From contig NZ_JACJJE010000033.1 of the NCBI RefSeq assembly GCF_016899775.1, forward strand, positions 1 through 35,746: a stretch of DNA of 35,746 bases, written 5' to 3'. Origin of the DNA: Pseudoflavonifractor capillosus. Lineage in GTDB: Bacteria; Bacillota; Clostridia; Oscillospirales; Oscillospiraceae. A model generated the notes under the pieces. It saw only the letters and a program-made list of their open reading frames with translations, was not told where the DNA came from and did not search any database. The position numbers were made by a program, and so were the translations under genes. Shown here one piece after another: positions 1 to 6,518 of the stretch (its first letter is position 1; each line of letters begins with the position of its first letter).

Positions 1-80
1 CCTTCACTTTTCTTTTCCCTTTTTCTTACAAAATCCCTGTTTTCATCTCTTGAAAACAGGAGTTCTTTGACAGACTGAGA
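1..80. repeat. Left copy of 80-bp terminal inverted repeat
   Basis: These 80 bases are the exact reverse complement of the last 80 bases of the window. The repeat contains a perfect 10-bp hairpin (CCTGTTTTCA at 36-45, loop TCTCT, TGAAAACAGG at 51-60) beside a pyrimidine-rich stretch. It runs directly into the GC hairpin at 75-110. Because it is flush with the window end, it probably continues outside. It is most simply a dispersed intergenic repeat at which the assembly broke. Confidence 0.9.
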
Positions 81-110
81 GGGCGGAGCCTTGCGGCTCC
101 GCCCTCTCAG
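75..110. terminator. 16-bp GC hairpin without U-tract
   Basis: A perfect 16-bp stem (75-90 with 95-110, loop TTGC) lies at the inner edge of the terminal repeat. No T-run follows on either strand. Instead each side is flanked by a copy of an AGnCTGTCnAA-type motif (inverted at 65-79, direct at 109-123), so the whole region 54-131 is one imperfect palindrome. It may terminate a transcript entering from the left, or be part of the repeat itself. Confidence 0.5.
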
Positions 111-290
111 CTTGTCGAAAAACCTCTGTTTAGACGAATCCGCCCGAGTATTGGCGGGGGAGCTCGAGGGGGCGGCAGCCCGCCTCGAGTGGGATCGAAT
201 GCCCTGAATGCCTTGCTTGGCAAGGCGTTCAGCGAGCACAGCGAGGACTTTTCCGCCGCGCAGCGGCGGGAAAGTATTGGCATTCTTTTA
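111..290. other. Non-coding stretch with a multibranched RNA-like fold
   Basis: I see no gene here. A 7-bp closing helix (GAATGCC at 197-203 with GGCATTC at 279-285) encloses two hairpins: TGAATGCCTTG/CAAGGCGTTCA (205-231) and a CG-rich one at 250-273. A T-rich stretch (TTCTTTTA) follows at 283-290. A further inverted repeat, CTCGAG...CTCGAG, lies around 162-188. This could be a small structured RNA or a compound repeat; no known RNA family was recognised. Confidence 0.35.
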
Positions 291-330
291 GGCTGTCGGA
301 AAAGTCTTTGGACTTTTTCGACAGCCTAAA
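287..330. repeat. 44-bp palindrome of the GGCTGTCG repeat family
   Basis: Two 20-bp arms, each an AGGCTGTCGnAAAAGTC copy, face each other around the loop TTTG, with one G-T wobble. The same core occurs at 109-123, 19785-19800 and 35671-35685. It lies immediately beyond the probable terminator of the desulfoferrodoxin gene. Confidence 0.7.
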
Positions 331-356
331 AGGGCGGAGCCGTGAGGCTCCGCCCT
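327..356 (-). terminator. Terminator downstream of desulfoferrodoxin gene
   Basis: The stem AGGGCGGAGCC (331-341) pairs with GGCTCCGCCCT (346-356) around loop GTGA. On the minus strand it is followed by TTTT. It begins about 30 bases past the stop codon of the minus-strand gene at 388-756. The stem is nearly identical to the one at 75-110. Confidence 0.65.
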
Positions 357-387
357 CTGTTGTATTTCAGCGATTGATAAAACGGGA

Positions 388-756
388 TCAGGCCTTCCAC
401 AGCCCGTGGAGGTTGCAGTAGGCGTAGGCGGCGACCGTCTGGTCTCCCTCGGCCAGGGCAAAGACCGCCTGGGGCTTCTCGCCGGGCTTCAGGTGCTTGA
501 TCTGGCTGCCCTGCTGGGTCTCCAGAACAATCCATTCGATGAAGTGCTCGGGGAGCATGGGGTGCTCCACGGCGCCCACCGTCACGGTGACCTGGCTGCC
601 CTCGGCCTTCACCACGGGGACATGCTTCTCCACGGCGGCGTCGGTGGTGCCGGGGACGATCTCGGTCATCTTCTGGCCGCAGCACATGACAGGCACGCCG
701 CTGGACTTGACAAAGGTGATAATGTTTCCGCAATGCTCGCAGACATAGAATTTCAT
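388..756 (-). CDS. dfx: Desulfoferrodoxin / superoxide reductase
   Basis: A 122-residue non-haem iron protein expected to reduce superoxide to hydrogen peroxide in the cytoplasm without making oxygen, the usual anaerobe strategy. The N-terminal desulforedoxin domain shows the rubredoxin-like ligands C6, C9, C25 and C26. The C-terminal superoxide reductase domain has the EKHVP motif (E43, H45), H65, H71, and C114 and H117 near the C-terminus, the expected four-His/one-Cys catalytic iron site. The start at 756 is chosen because it has GGAGGG about 8 bases upstream and because the desulforedoxin motif begins right there; an upstream in-frame ATG would add 13 unrelated residues. It has its own promoter (845-873) and terminator, so it is monocistronic. 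Confidence 0.95.
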   Translation of the reverse strand: MKFYVCEHCGNIITFVKSSGVPVMCCGQKMTEIVPGTTDAAVEKHVPVVKAEGSQVTVTVGAVEHPMLPEHFIEWIVLETQQGSQIKHLKPGEKPQAVFALAEGDQTVAAYAYCNLHGLWKA

Positions 757-822
757 AGCGATCCCTCCAGTTGTCGTTGGTATTGTGTTTGGCATCTGTT
801 TTGGGTGGACTGGTCTGAGATA

Positions 823-873
823 GGATATGTATATATCCGGGAATAATATACCAGTTCTCTAGGAAAAAGTCAA
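823..873 (-). promoter_or_regulatory. Promoter of dfx with an early palindrome
   Basis: Read on the minus strand, TTGACT (868-873) and TATATT (845-850) are separated by 17 bases. Just downstream, GGATAT-gtat-ATATCC (823-838) forms an inverted repeat around the predicted transcription start, which could be an operator. I do not recognise it as a PerR or Fur box. The leader to the start codon is about 80 bases. Confidence 0.65.
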
Positions 874-880
874 TGGCGGA

Positions 881-1870
881 TCACAGGGCGCCGGCCTCCT
901 GATAAAAGCGCTCCGCGCCGGGGTGGAGAGGGATGGGCAGATCCTGACAGAGAAAGTCCGGCTGGGCCATGTCGTCCATGGCGGGGGAGTAGTCCCCCAT
1001 GCGGCCGGAGACGTTCCAGATGGCCTGGGTCAGCTGATAGGCCAGATCCTCTGGCATGGAGCTGCTGACGCACAGCAGGCACTTCACGCCGAAGGTGTCC
1101 ACCGTCTCCTCCTGGCCGGGGTAGGTTCCGGCGGGGATCTGGGTGGGGAAATAGACTGGATTTTTCTCCAAAATGGTCTCCAGCTCCTCCGGGGTGTAGA
1201 GCAGAAGCCGGCAGGGCATCTCCTTCGCCAGGGCCACAAGGCTGGGCACGGGCATGCCGGTGAAGGCGTGGACCGCGTCCAGTTCCCCTTTGCCCAGCAT
1301 CTCCGCGCCGTCTCCCAGGCTGCAGTTGACAAAGGTGATGCCCTGTTCCTCCAGGGAGAGGGAAGCCGCCGCCGCCCGGGCGGACAGCTCTGTGGTGGAG
1401 CCCTGGGGACCGGCGCCGATGCGGGCTCCGGTGAGATCATGGACATAGGTATAGCCGGAGGAGGCGGGGACCACCCAGTTGGAGACGCTGGAGTAGACCG
1501 CCCCAATGGCCCGCAGCTCTACGGGAGGCTGAAACTCATCCTCCCCGTTTACCGCCGCGTAGGCCATGTCGCCGGAGACCAGAGCCAGGTCCACCTCCCC
1601 CGATTCCAAAGAGCGGACGTTCATGCCCGAGCCGGTGGAGGCGCTGATGTTGACCTTGATGGAGTGGTCCTCCTGGGTGATGGCCTGGGCGAGGGCGCTG
1701 CCCGCCTGATACATGGTTCCGCCGCTGTCCGCAGTCCCGATGGTGAGGAGAATCAGATCCCCCTCGCTGGCCCCCGAGCTGCTGGAGCCGGAGGGCGCGC
1801 CGCACCCTGCCAGAGTGCCCAGAAGCGTGAGCGCCAGCAGCGCTTTACGGCAGATTTGACCGGTACGCAA
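881..1870 (-). CDS. TAXI-family TRAP-type solute-binding lipoprotein
   Basis: A 329-residue exported substrate-binding protein of the TAXI (TRAP-associated extracytoplasmic immunogenic) family. The N-terminus is a lipoprotein signal with lipobox L-A-G-C23, then a Ser/Gly-rich linker. The mature part begins LTIGTADSGGTMYQAGSALA, typical of TAXI proteins, with the later GARIGAGPQGS segment also characteristic. The start is a TTG at 1870 with GGAGGG 5-7 bases upstream; a longer frame to 1939 adds residues with no ribosome site. TAXI proteins normally serve a fused TRAP permease that uses an ion gradient. No permease lies nearby, so it is an orphan here and its substrate is unknown. The gene ends just inside the dfx promoter. 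Confidence 0.85.
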   Translation of the reverse strand: MRTGQICRKALLALTLLGTLAGCGAPSGSSSSGASEGDLILLTIGTADSGGTMYQAGSALAQAITQEDHSIKVNISASTGSGMNVRSLESGEVDLALVSGDMAYAAVNGEDEFQPPVELRAIGAVYSSVSNWVVPASSGYTYVHDLTGARIGAGPQGSTTELSARAAAASLSLEEQGITFVNCSLGDGAEMLGKGELDAVHAFTGMPVPSLVALAKEMPCRLLLYTPEELETILEKNPVYFPTQIPAGTYPGQEETVDTFGVKCLLCVSSSMPEDLAYQLTQAIWNVSGRMGDYSPAMDDMAQPDFLCQDLPIPLHPGAERFYQEAGAL

Positions 1871-1969
1871 ACAGATCCCTCCTTGATGGGGCGGACAGCA
1901 GCCTTCCGCCCTTGGAAACTGTTCCCAGGGAGAAGACATCCTGTGTTTTCCTCAACAACACACACAATT

Positions 1970-1999
1970 ACTATACCATATTTCACGCCCCGGGCACAA
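1970..1999 (-). promoter_or_regulatory. Promoter of the TAXI gene
   Basis: On the minus strand TTGTGC (1994-1999) and TATAGT (1970-1975) are spaced by 18 bases. This leaves a leader of about 95 bases before the TTG start. Confidence 0.5.
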
Positions 2000-2027
2000 G
2001 AAAAAATTCCCGGTGCGTTCGGGCGGA

Positions 2028-2079
2028 AACAAAGAAAATCCCCAGGAGCCGGGGAAGCGGTTCCCTGAAGCTCCTGGGG
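2028..2079 (-). terminator. Terminator of the TIGR00300-like gene
   Basis: GCTCCTGGGG (2070-2079) and CCCCAGGAGC (2040-2049) form a 10-bp stem. On the minus strand the T-rich ATTTTCTTTGTTT follows. It lies about 40 bases beyond the stop codon at 2118. Confidence 0.75.
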
Positions 2080-2117
2080 GATCTGCGCACAGAACGATGA
2101 AGGGGGCGAGGGGGGAA

Positions 2118-3212
2118 TCATCCCTCCGCCGGGCAGACGCCCTTCCGCACGTGGACAATAAAATCCTGCACGTTGGTGACGATGGTCTTTACCGAGAGAC
2201 TGCCCCGGTCCCGCAGCTTGTTCACCGCGAACTCGGAGATGTCCACCGAATAGAAATACAGGGGCCGCACCTGTCCGTCCACCACCCGGTAGCTGGGGGT
2301 CATGTTGCCGGTGGCCACGGTGTGAAGAGTGGAGGCCATGCAGATGATGGTGGTGGCCTTCCGCACCAGTTCCCGCATGGCGTCCTGGCCCTGATATACG
2401 TCGCCGTACACCTCGGGCAGGGGGCCGTCGTCCCGGACGGAGCCCACCAGGGCAAAGGGAATCTGGTGGCGGACGCACTCATACATGATGCCGTCGGTCA
2501 CCGCGCCGGACTCCACGAAGGCGGGGATGGAGCCCAGCCGCCGCACCGCGTTGATGGTGTCAATGTGGTTATAGTGGCCGTTGAAGTGGGGCTTCTGGGT
2601 GTAGATGTCCTGGCCCAGGGCGGTGCCCAGATAGCTGGCCTCCAGGTCGTGGGTGGCCAGGGCGTTGCCCGCCATCAGGCCGTGGACATAGCCGCCCCGC
2701 ACCAGGGCGGCAAAGGCGGCCCGGGCGTCCGCGTCAAAGGCGCAGGCGGGGCCCATCACCCACAGGATGTTTCCGTGCTCCCGCTCGTGGCGGAGAAGCT
2801 GGTAGAGCTCGTCATAGTCGATGGAGTAGGCGGTCTCCCGGCTGCGGCCGGTGCGGAAGGCGAAGGCCTCCTGATTGCCCGCCTCGTCGGCAAAACAGTT
2901 GGGGTGGATGTAAATTCCCTCGGAGCCGTCCTCCGTGCGGCCCACCACCACCGGGTCCCCCGCCTTGACGTTGCGGAACTCCACAATCTCAATCCGCCCG
3001 CTCCGGGCCACCGCCACGCAGTCCATGCGGCTGTCCTCCGCCAGCACCCACCGGCCGTCCAGATGGTAGTATTCCGGGAACAGGGTGGTGGCGTGGTATC
3101 CGTCGGGTACGACGCCGTCCTGCTCCGCCGGAACCAGCTTCACGTCCGGGGCCTGATCCAGCCCCAGGGCGGAAAAATCCGGGGCCAGGTAGCGGGGTAA
3201 GGAAAAACTCAT
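2118..3212 (-). CDS. TIGR00300 / LOR-SDH-domain protein, ornithine cyclodeaminase-like
   Basis: A 364-residue cytosolic protein that resembles the TIGR00300 family, whose archaeal member and the C-terminal part of cyanobacterial ArgZ/AgrE have ornithine cyclodeaminase activity (ornithine to proline plus ammonia). The match rests on the N-terminal LOR/SDH-type region, the central segment with VVGRTEDGSEGIYIHPNCF, and the C-terminal signature ASTLHTVATGNMTPS followed by VDISEFAVNKLRDRGS, which resembles the family's nucleotide-binding end. The start at 3212 follows a GGGAGG site. It is monocistronic, with a strong promoter (3381-3409) and a 160-base structured leader, so its expression is probably controlled after initiation. 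Activity on ornithine is inferred from the family, not shown. Confidence 0.7.
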   Translation of the reverse strand: MSFSLPRYLAPDFSALGLDQAPDVKLVPAEQDGVVPDGYHATTLFPEYYHLDGRWVLAEDSRMDCVAVARSGRIEIVEFRNVKAGDPVVVGRTEDGSEGIYIHPNCFADEAGNQEAFAFRTGRSRETAYSIDYDELYQLLRHEREHGNILWVMGPACAFDADARAAFAALVRGGYVHGLMAGNALATHDLEASYLGTALGQDIYTQKPHFNGHYNHIDTINAVRRLGSIPAFVESGAVTDGIMYECVRHQIPFALVGSVRDDGPLPEVYGDVYQGQDAMRELVRKATTIICMASTLHTVATGNMTPSYRVVDGQVRPLYFYSVDISEFAVNKLRDRGSLSVKTIVTNVQDFIVHVRKGVCPAEG

Positions 3213-3374
3213 GGTTGGGACCTCCCACAGGACGGATCGCACCGGCAAAGAAAAGGCCGGGCGGAAACGCCGGCCTATCCTGCTGTCTCGGGTTTGCTTC
3301 GGGCGCGGAGCGCCTTTGGATGAAATCCGTCCAAACATTGAAAATTGATTTTGAAACATAGTGGATTGAAAACT
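3213..3374 (-). promoter_or_regulatory. Structured leader with attenuator-like hairpin
   Basis: Read on the minus strand: a hairpin TTTGGA...TCCAAA (3315-3335), a second GGCGC-TCC-GCGCC, and then GGCCGG...CCGGCC (3255-3275) followed by TTTTCTTT, which looks like an intrinsic terminator inside the leader. The GGACGGAT segment (3325-3332) can pair either within hairpin 1 or with ATCCGTCC (3230-3237), which lies directly upstream of the ribosome site. That is a switch-like arrangement. I could not assign it to a known riboswitch or T-box. Confidence 0.5.
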
Positions 3375-3380
3375 TTTTTT

Positions 3381-3409
3381 ATTATATACGCCTTTTTTAC
3401 AAAAGTCAA
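3381..3409 (-). promoter_or_regulatory. Promoter of the TIGR00300-like gene
   Basis: On the minus strand TTGACT (3404-3409), a 17-base spacer and a perfect TATAAT (3381-3386). Confidence 0.8.
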
Positions 3410-3544
3410 TTTTCCCCGTGGAAAATCAGCGGGAAAAGGAGCCCTCTTTTCCGGGCGATTTGACAAAAGGGGACGGCAGAGTCCCCTCCGGGGAGGGGCC
3501 CATCCTCCGGCCGGCAAAAAAATCGAAATTTTTTCAAAAAAAGC
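3410..3544. other. Intergenic spacer before tRNA-Ser
   Basis: No gene is visible. The stretch contains a small GGGGAC...GTCCCC hairpin near 3468-3486 and an A/T-rich run just upstream of the tRNA promoter, possibly an UP-element. Confidence 0.4.
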
Positions 3545-3572
3545 TTGACGGCGGGAAAAAATCTGGTATAAT
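3545..3572 (+). promoter_or_regulatory. Promoter of tRNA-Ser
   Basis: TTGACG (3545-3550), 16-base spacer, TATAAT (3567-3572), preceded by an A/T-rich tract. Confidence 0.8.
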
Positions 3573-3612
3573 GATCTTCGCTGTCACGAGTGACCAGGGA
3601 CAGCAGCCGTTT

Positions 3613-3704
3613 GGAGAGATGGCTGAGCTGGTCGAAGGCGCACGATTGGAAATCGTGTAACGGCTAATACCCGTTCGAGGGTTCGAATCCCTCTCTCTCC
3701 GCCA
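3613..3704 (+). tRNA. tRNA-Ser (anticodon GGA)
   Basis: A 92-base class II tRNA. The acceptor arm GGAGAGA (3613-3619) pairs with TCTCTCC (3694-3700), followed by G and an encoded CCA. The anticodon stem CACGA/TCGTG holds the loop TTGGAAA, so the anticodon is GGA (serine UCC/UCU). A long variable arm (CGGCTAATACCCG region) and the T-loop TTCGAAT are clear. It has its own promoter and a strong terminator immediately after the CCA. Confidence 0.97.
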
Positions 3705-3744
3705 AAACAAAAGGCAACTGCGAAAGCAGTTGCCTTTTGTTTTT
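3704..3744 (+). terminator. tRNA-Ser terminator (copy 1 of the GGCAACTGC hairpin)
   Basis: A near-perfect stem with the core GGCAACTGC-GAAA-GCAGTTGCC, A-rich on the left and ending in T5. The same core recurs at 17103-17142 and 17340-17381. Confidence 0.95.
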
Positions 3745-3755
3745 CTGTTGTGCGG

Positions 3756-3786
3756 GAAAAACAAGGGCGGCTGCCGCCGCCCTTGT
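3756..3786 (-). terminator. Terminator of the sigma/anti-sigma module 1
   Basis: ACAAGGGCGGC (3761-3771) pairs with GCCGCCCTTGT (3776-3786). On the minus strand it is followed by TTTTT. It lies just past the stop codon at 3789. Confidence 0.8.
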
Positions 3787-3788
3787 TC

Positions 3789-4850
3789 CTATGATTCCAC
3801 CGGAACCAGCCCGTCCAGGGGGAAGGTCTGCCCAAAGATGGTGATAGAGGCAATTTCCGCCGGGTCGAGGATCTGCTCCGGCCGGTAGCAGAAGCGGCCG
3901 CCCTCCTGCTGCTGGGGCGTATTGTAATGCTCAAACAGGGTGCTCATGCTCCGCCCTTCCTTGATTCCGACGATGTCCCCGTCCGCAGTGGTGAGGGAGA
4001 TGTTGTTTGCCCAGCCGTCGGCCAGGGCGTCAAATACGTCGGAAACCAAGGCTTCTCCCTCGGTCAATCCGATCACCAGGGAGAGTGGGGAGACATACAA
4101 CGAGGTACAAGTGAGGTCACAGCCCTGGACCGTTATGGGCTGGTGGAGCGAGTAGACCTGTCCGCAGTCCTCCTCGGGAAGTGTGAAGCTGCAGCTCCAG
4201 TTTCCGCGCAGTATCACAGACGACTGTGCGGGCACACCTTGGGTGAGTTCATCGAAGGTAAAACGCAGAGTGCTGCCCAGCAAGTCCGGTTCTCCCTCTG
4301 TAGCCTCTAGGGTATAGATCAGAGCAATCTGGTTGTCGGCCGGATTCCCGTCCTCCAGCACCGTCCAGCCATAGCTCCAGCCGCAGTTCTGCTCGTTGGA
4401 GTTCAGAATTTCCGGGAAGGGTGTGTTGAGGATGTCCTGATAGGAACACAGGCTGTATACGTCCCCGTCCAGCACCGTCCCCTCCGGGGCGGTGAACTCC
4501 ATGAGAATCAGGGCGGCATACCGGTCGGCCAGGACCTGCTTCACCTCCAGAGTACAGCCGCTGTCCTCCACCACGATGTCCAGGGGTACCGCCATGGGGG
4601 ACAGCAGGGGCTCCTCTTGGGCGCTGACGCCCAGGTAGTTCAGCAGGCGCTGGTCCAGTCCGGTCACCGCCGCAAAGGCGCAGGTGGTCAGCAGCAGGGC
4701 GGCGGCCGCCAGCACTGCAATAGTTTTTTTCATCAGCTTCATAGGACGTCTCTTCCTTTCCTCCGAAAAGAGGCGCTCCAGCATGGCCTCCTCCTGAGAC
4801 CGGGTGGGTTTGACCTGCTCAAACACCCGGTAAATGTCACGATCTTCCAC
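3789..4850 (-). CDS. DUF4179-type anti-sigma factor, copy 1
   Basis: A 353-residue single-pass membrane protein, likely the anti-sigma factor for the ECF sigma encoded just upstream. Residues 1-35 are a charged cytoplasmic segment (the expected sigma-binding part), residues about 40-62 are one membrane segment (MKKTIAVLAAAALLLTTCAF), and about 290 residues lie outside, as in DUF4179 proteins. Its start overlaps the sigma stop by 14 bases, indicating translational coupling. A paralogue lies at 5457-6518. The two share an almost identical block just after the membrane segment (about residues 82-127, PLLSPMAVPLDIVVEDSG onward) but differ strongly elsewhere. The signal sensed outside the cell is unknown. 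Confidence 0.85.
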   Translation of the reverse strand: MEDRDIYRVFEQVKPTRSQEEAMLERLFSEERKRRPMKLMKKTIAVLAAAALLLTTCAFAAVTGLDQRLLNYLGVSAQEEPLLSPMAVPLDIVVEDSGCTLEVKQVLADRYAALILMEFTAPEGTVLDGDVYSLCSYQDILNTPFPEILNSNEQNCGWSYGWTVLEDGNPADNQIALIYTLEATEGEPDLLGSTLRFTFDELTQGVPAQSSVILRGNWSCSFTLPEEDCGQVYSLHQPITVQGCDLTCTSLYVSPLSLVIGLTEGEALVSDVFDALADGWANNISLTTADGDIVGIKEGRSMSTLFEHYNTPQQQEGGRFCYRPEQILDPAEIASITIFGQTFPLDGLVPVES

Positions 4851-5331
4851 TGTGTTCCGCCTCCCATCGTTCTTTCAGCTTCTTCCGGGCCTGGACCAGC
4901 CAGGTGCGGACGGTGGAGGGGTTTTTCCCCAAGATCTCCGCCGTCTCCTGGGCGGTATAGCCCTGGTAGTAGTGGAGATAGAGCACCAGCCGGTATTTCT
5001 CCGGCAGGGACAAAATCAGCTCCCACAGCGCCCCGTCCTCCGGCTGTTCCCAGGTCAGGGTGTTTAACACGGATTCGTCCGCCCGTCGGGTGCGCCACCA
5101 GTGCTTGAGCTGATTTTTACACTCGTTCCGGGCGGCGGTGATGAGCCAGGCCCTCTCGTGGTCCGGACTCTGAAAGGGTTTTTGATACTCCATCACCTTG
5201 CGAAAGACATTCTGGGATGCGTCCTCCGCGTCGGGCACGTTTTTTAACAGCACCAGACAGATCTGATAGACCATGGCCACGTGTCTCCGGTAGAGGCTGG
5301 CCACTTCCTCCCGGCTGCGCGCTGGGTCCAT
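4837..5331 (-). CDS. ECF-type RNA polymerase sigma factor, copy 1
   Basis: A 164-residue sigma-70 family factor with only regions 2 and 4. Region 2 spans about residues 15-75 (HVAMVYQICLVLLKNVPDAEDA, then FRKVMEYQKPF). Region 4 spans about 105-160, with the helix-turn-helix YTAQETAEILGKNPSTVRTW. The start at 5331 was chosen for its GGGAGG site and because it lines up with the start of the paralogue at 7005; a longer frame to 5403 lacks a ribosome site. It should direct polymerase to a small regulon when released by the membrane protein encoded next to it. Confidence 0.9.
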   Translation of the reverse strand: MDPARSREEVASLYRRHVAMVYQICLVLLKNVPDAEDASQNVFRKVMEYQKPFQSPDHERAWLITAARNECKNQLKHWWRTRRADESVLNTLTWEQPEDGALWELILSLPEKYRLVLYLHYYQGYTAQETAEILGKNPSTVRTWLVQARKKLKERWEAEHSGRS

Positions 5332-5361
5332 CCAAAACGCCTCCCTTCTGCTCTCTCTATT

Positions 5362-5375
5362 TATCATACAATTTT
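5362..5375 (-). promoter_or_regulatory. Shared motif upstream of sigma gene copy 1
   Basis: The minus-strand sequence AAAATTGTATGATA lies 31 bases before the start codon. It matches 12 of 14 bases of the motif at 7036-7049 upstream of the paralogous sigma gene. It may be the -10 region or an autoregulatory promoter element. Confidence 0.4.
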
Positions 5376-5412
5376 CCACACCGAAATGTTGAGCTATGGA
5401 CATAATTTTTTA

Positions 5413-5448
5413 AAAAAACTGGGAGCGCCTTGGCGCTCCCAGTTTTTT
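5413..5448. terminator. Bidirectional terminator between the two sigma modules
   Basis: AAAAAACTGGGAGCGCC pairs with GGCGCTCCCAGTTTTTT. There is a T6 run on both strands. It ends the transcript of module 2 (stop at 5457) before the promoter of module 1. Confidence 0.9.
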
Positions 5449-5456
5449 CAATATGG

Positions 5457-6518
5457 CTAAGGGGCGAGGGGAATGGTCGTGCCAAAGAAGGTGACAGAGG
5501 CGATTTCAGCCGGGTCGATGATGCGCTCCGGCAAGAAGCGGAAGCGTCCTTGGTCCTTGTCCCAGCCCCACTCCAAACCGGTCTGTTCGCCTTCTCGGTT
5601 GCTGAACATTGGCCCGGTGTCTGTAATTTGGACGGTTTCGCCTCCCACTGTTGTCAGAGAGATATTCCCCTCCCAGTTGTCCACGACGTACTCGAAAATA
5701 TCCGCCACCCGGTCCTGTGACTCCTGCATCTCCACCGTCAGGGAGAGCGGTGAGACGTAGATGGCCGAGAGCTGGACACGGCGGCCCTCCACGTCAAAGG
5801 GCTGCTGGAGCGGCAGGTATCTCCCAGGGTCCTCATCCGGAATGGTCAGGGAAAAGGACCAGTTCCCAGTGAACAGGGGCGGAGCCAGGACCCCGCTTTC
5901 CGATTGGTAGAACCTGGTCAGGGTCAGGTCCACCGTGCACCCTAGAAGGCTGGGTTCCCCCGCCATAGGTTGGATTTCATAGAGCAGGGTGACATGGTTA
6001 TCCGCTGGGTCGCTATCTTCTAGTGTTTTCCAGAAAATACTTCCTCCCTTAACTCTTTCGCCATCTGGTGCGGTAATCTCCCTCTCCGAGGTAGAGCCGT
6101 CGACCCGGACAGTGCCGAACTCATACTGTTCTCCGTTCAACACAGTCCCCTCCGGGGCGGTGAACTCGACCAAAATCAAGGCAGCATATTGGTCCGCCAG
6201 GACCTGCTTCACCTCCAGGGTGCAGCCGCTGTCCTCCACCACAATGTCCAGTGGGACCGCCATGGGGGACAGGAGGGGCGCTTCCTCTGCTTCCACCCCC
6301 AAGTAGCGCAGCAGAGCCTGGTCCACCCCGGATATCACCGCGAAAGCGCAGGTCATTAGCAGCAGGGCGGCCGCAACCAGCACCGCGATGGTTTTTTTCA
6401 TCCGCTTCATAGGTCGTCTCTTCCTTTCTGCATGCAGGAGGCGCGCTCGTATAGCCTCCTTCTGTTCCTGGGTGGGGGAAAACTGGTCAAAGGCACGGTT
6501 CAGTTCACGGAGCTCCAT
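5457..6518 (-). CDS. DUF4179-type anti-sigma factor, copy 2
   Basis: A 353-residue paralogue of the protein at 3789-4850, of exactly the same length. It has the same design: charged N-terminus (about 1-37), a membrane segment (about 40-62, MKKTIAVLVAAALLLMTCAF) and a large outer domain. The stretch after the membrane segment is nearly identical to copy 1, while the middle and C-terminal outer domain diverge, as expected if each copy senses a different signal. The C-terminal ends again resemble each other (PAEIASVTFFGTTIPL against PAEIASITIFGQTFPL). It overlaps the sigma stop by 14 bases, exactly as in copy 1. Confidence 0.85.
   Translation of the reverse strand: MELRELNRAFDQFSPTQEQKEAIRARLLHAERKRRPMKRMKKTIAVLVAAALLLMTCAFAVISGVDQALLRYLGVEAEEAPLLSPMAVPLDIVVEDSGCTLEVKQVLADQYAALILVEFTAPEGTVLNGEQYEFGTVRVDGSTSEREITAPDGERVKGGSIFWKTLEDSDPADNHVTLLYEIQPMAGEPSLLGCTVDLTLTRFYQSESGVLAPPLFTGNWSFSLTIPDEDPGRYLPLQQPFDVEGRRVQLSAIYVSPLSLTVEMQESQDRVADIFEYVVDNWEGNISLTTVGGETVQITDTGPMFSNREGEQTGLEWGWDKDQGRFRFLPERIIDPAEIASVTFFGTTIPLAP

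Noticed and set aside
406..3200. Plus-strand open frames opposite the dfx, TAXI and TIGR00300-like genes
   Set aside because: They are antisense shadows with no family motifs; the minus-strand proteins have clear ligands, lipobox or family signatures and ribosome sites.
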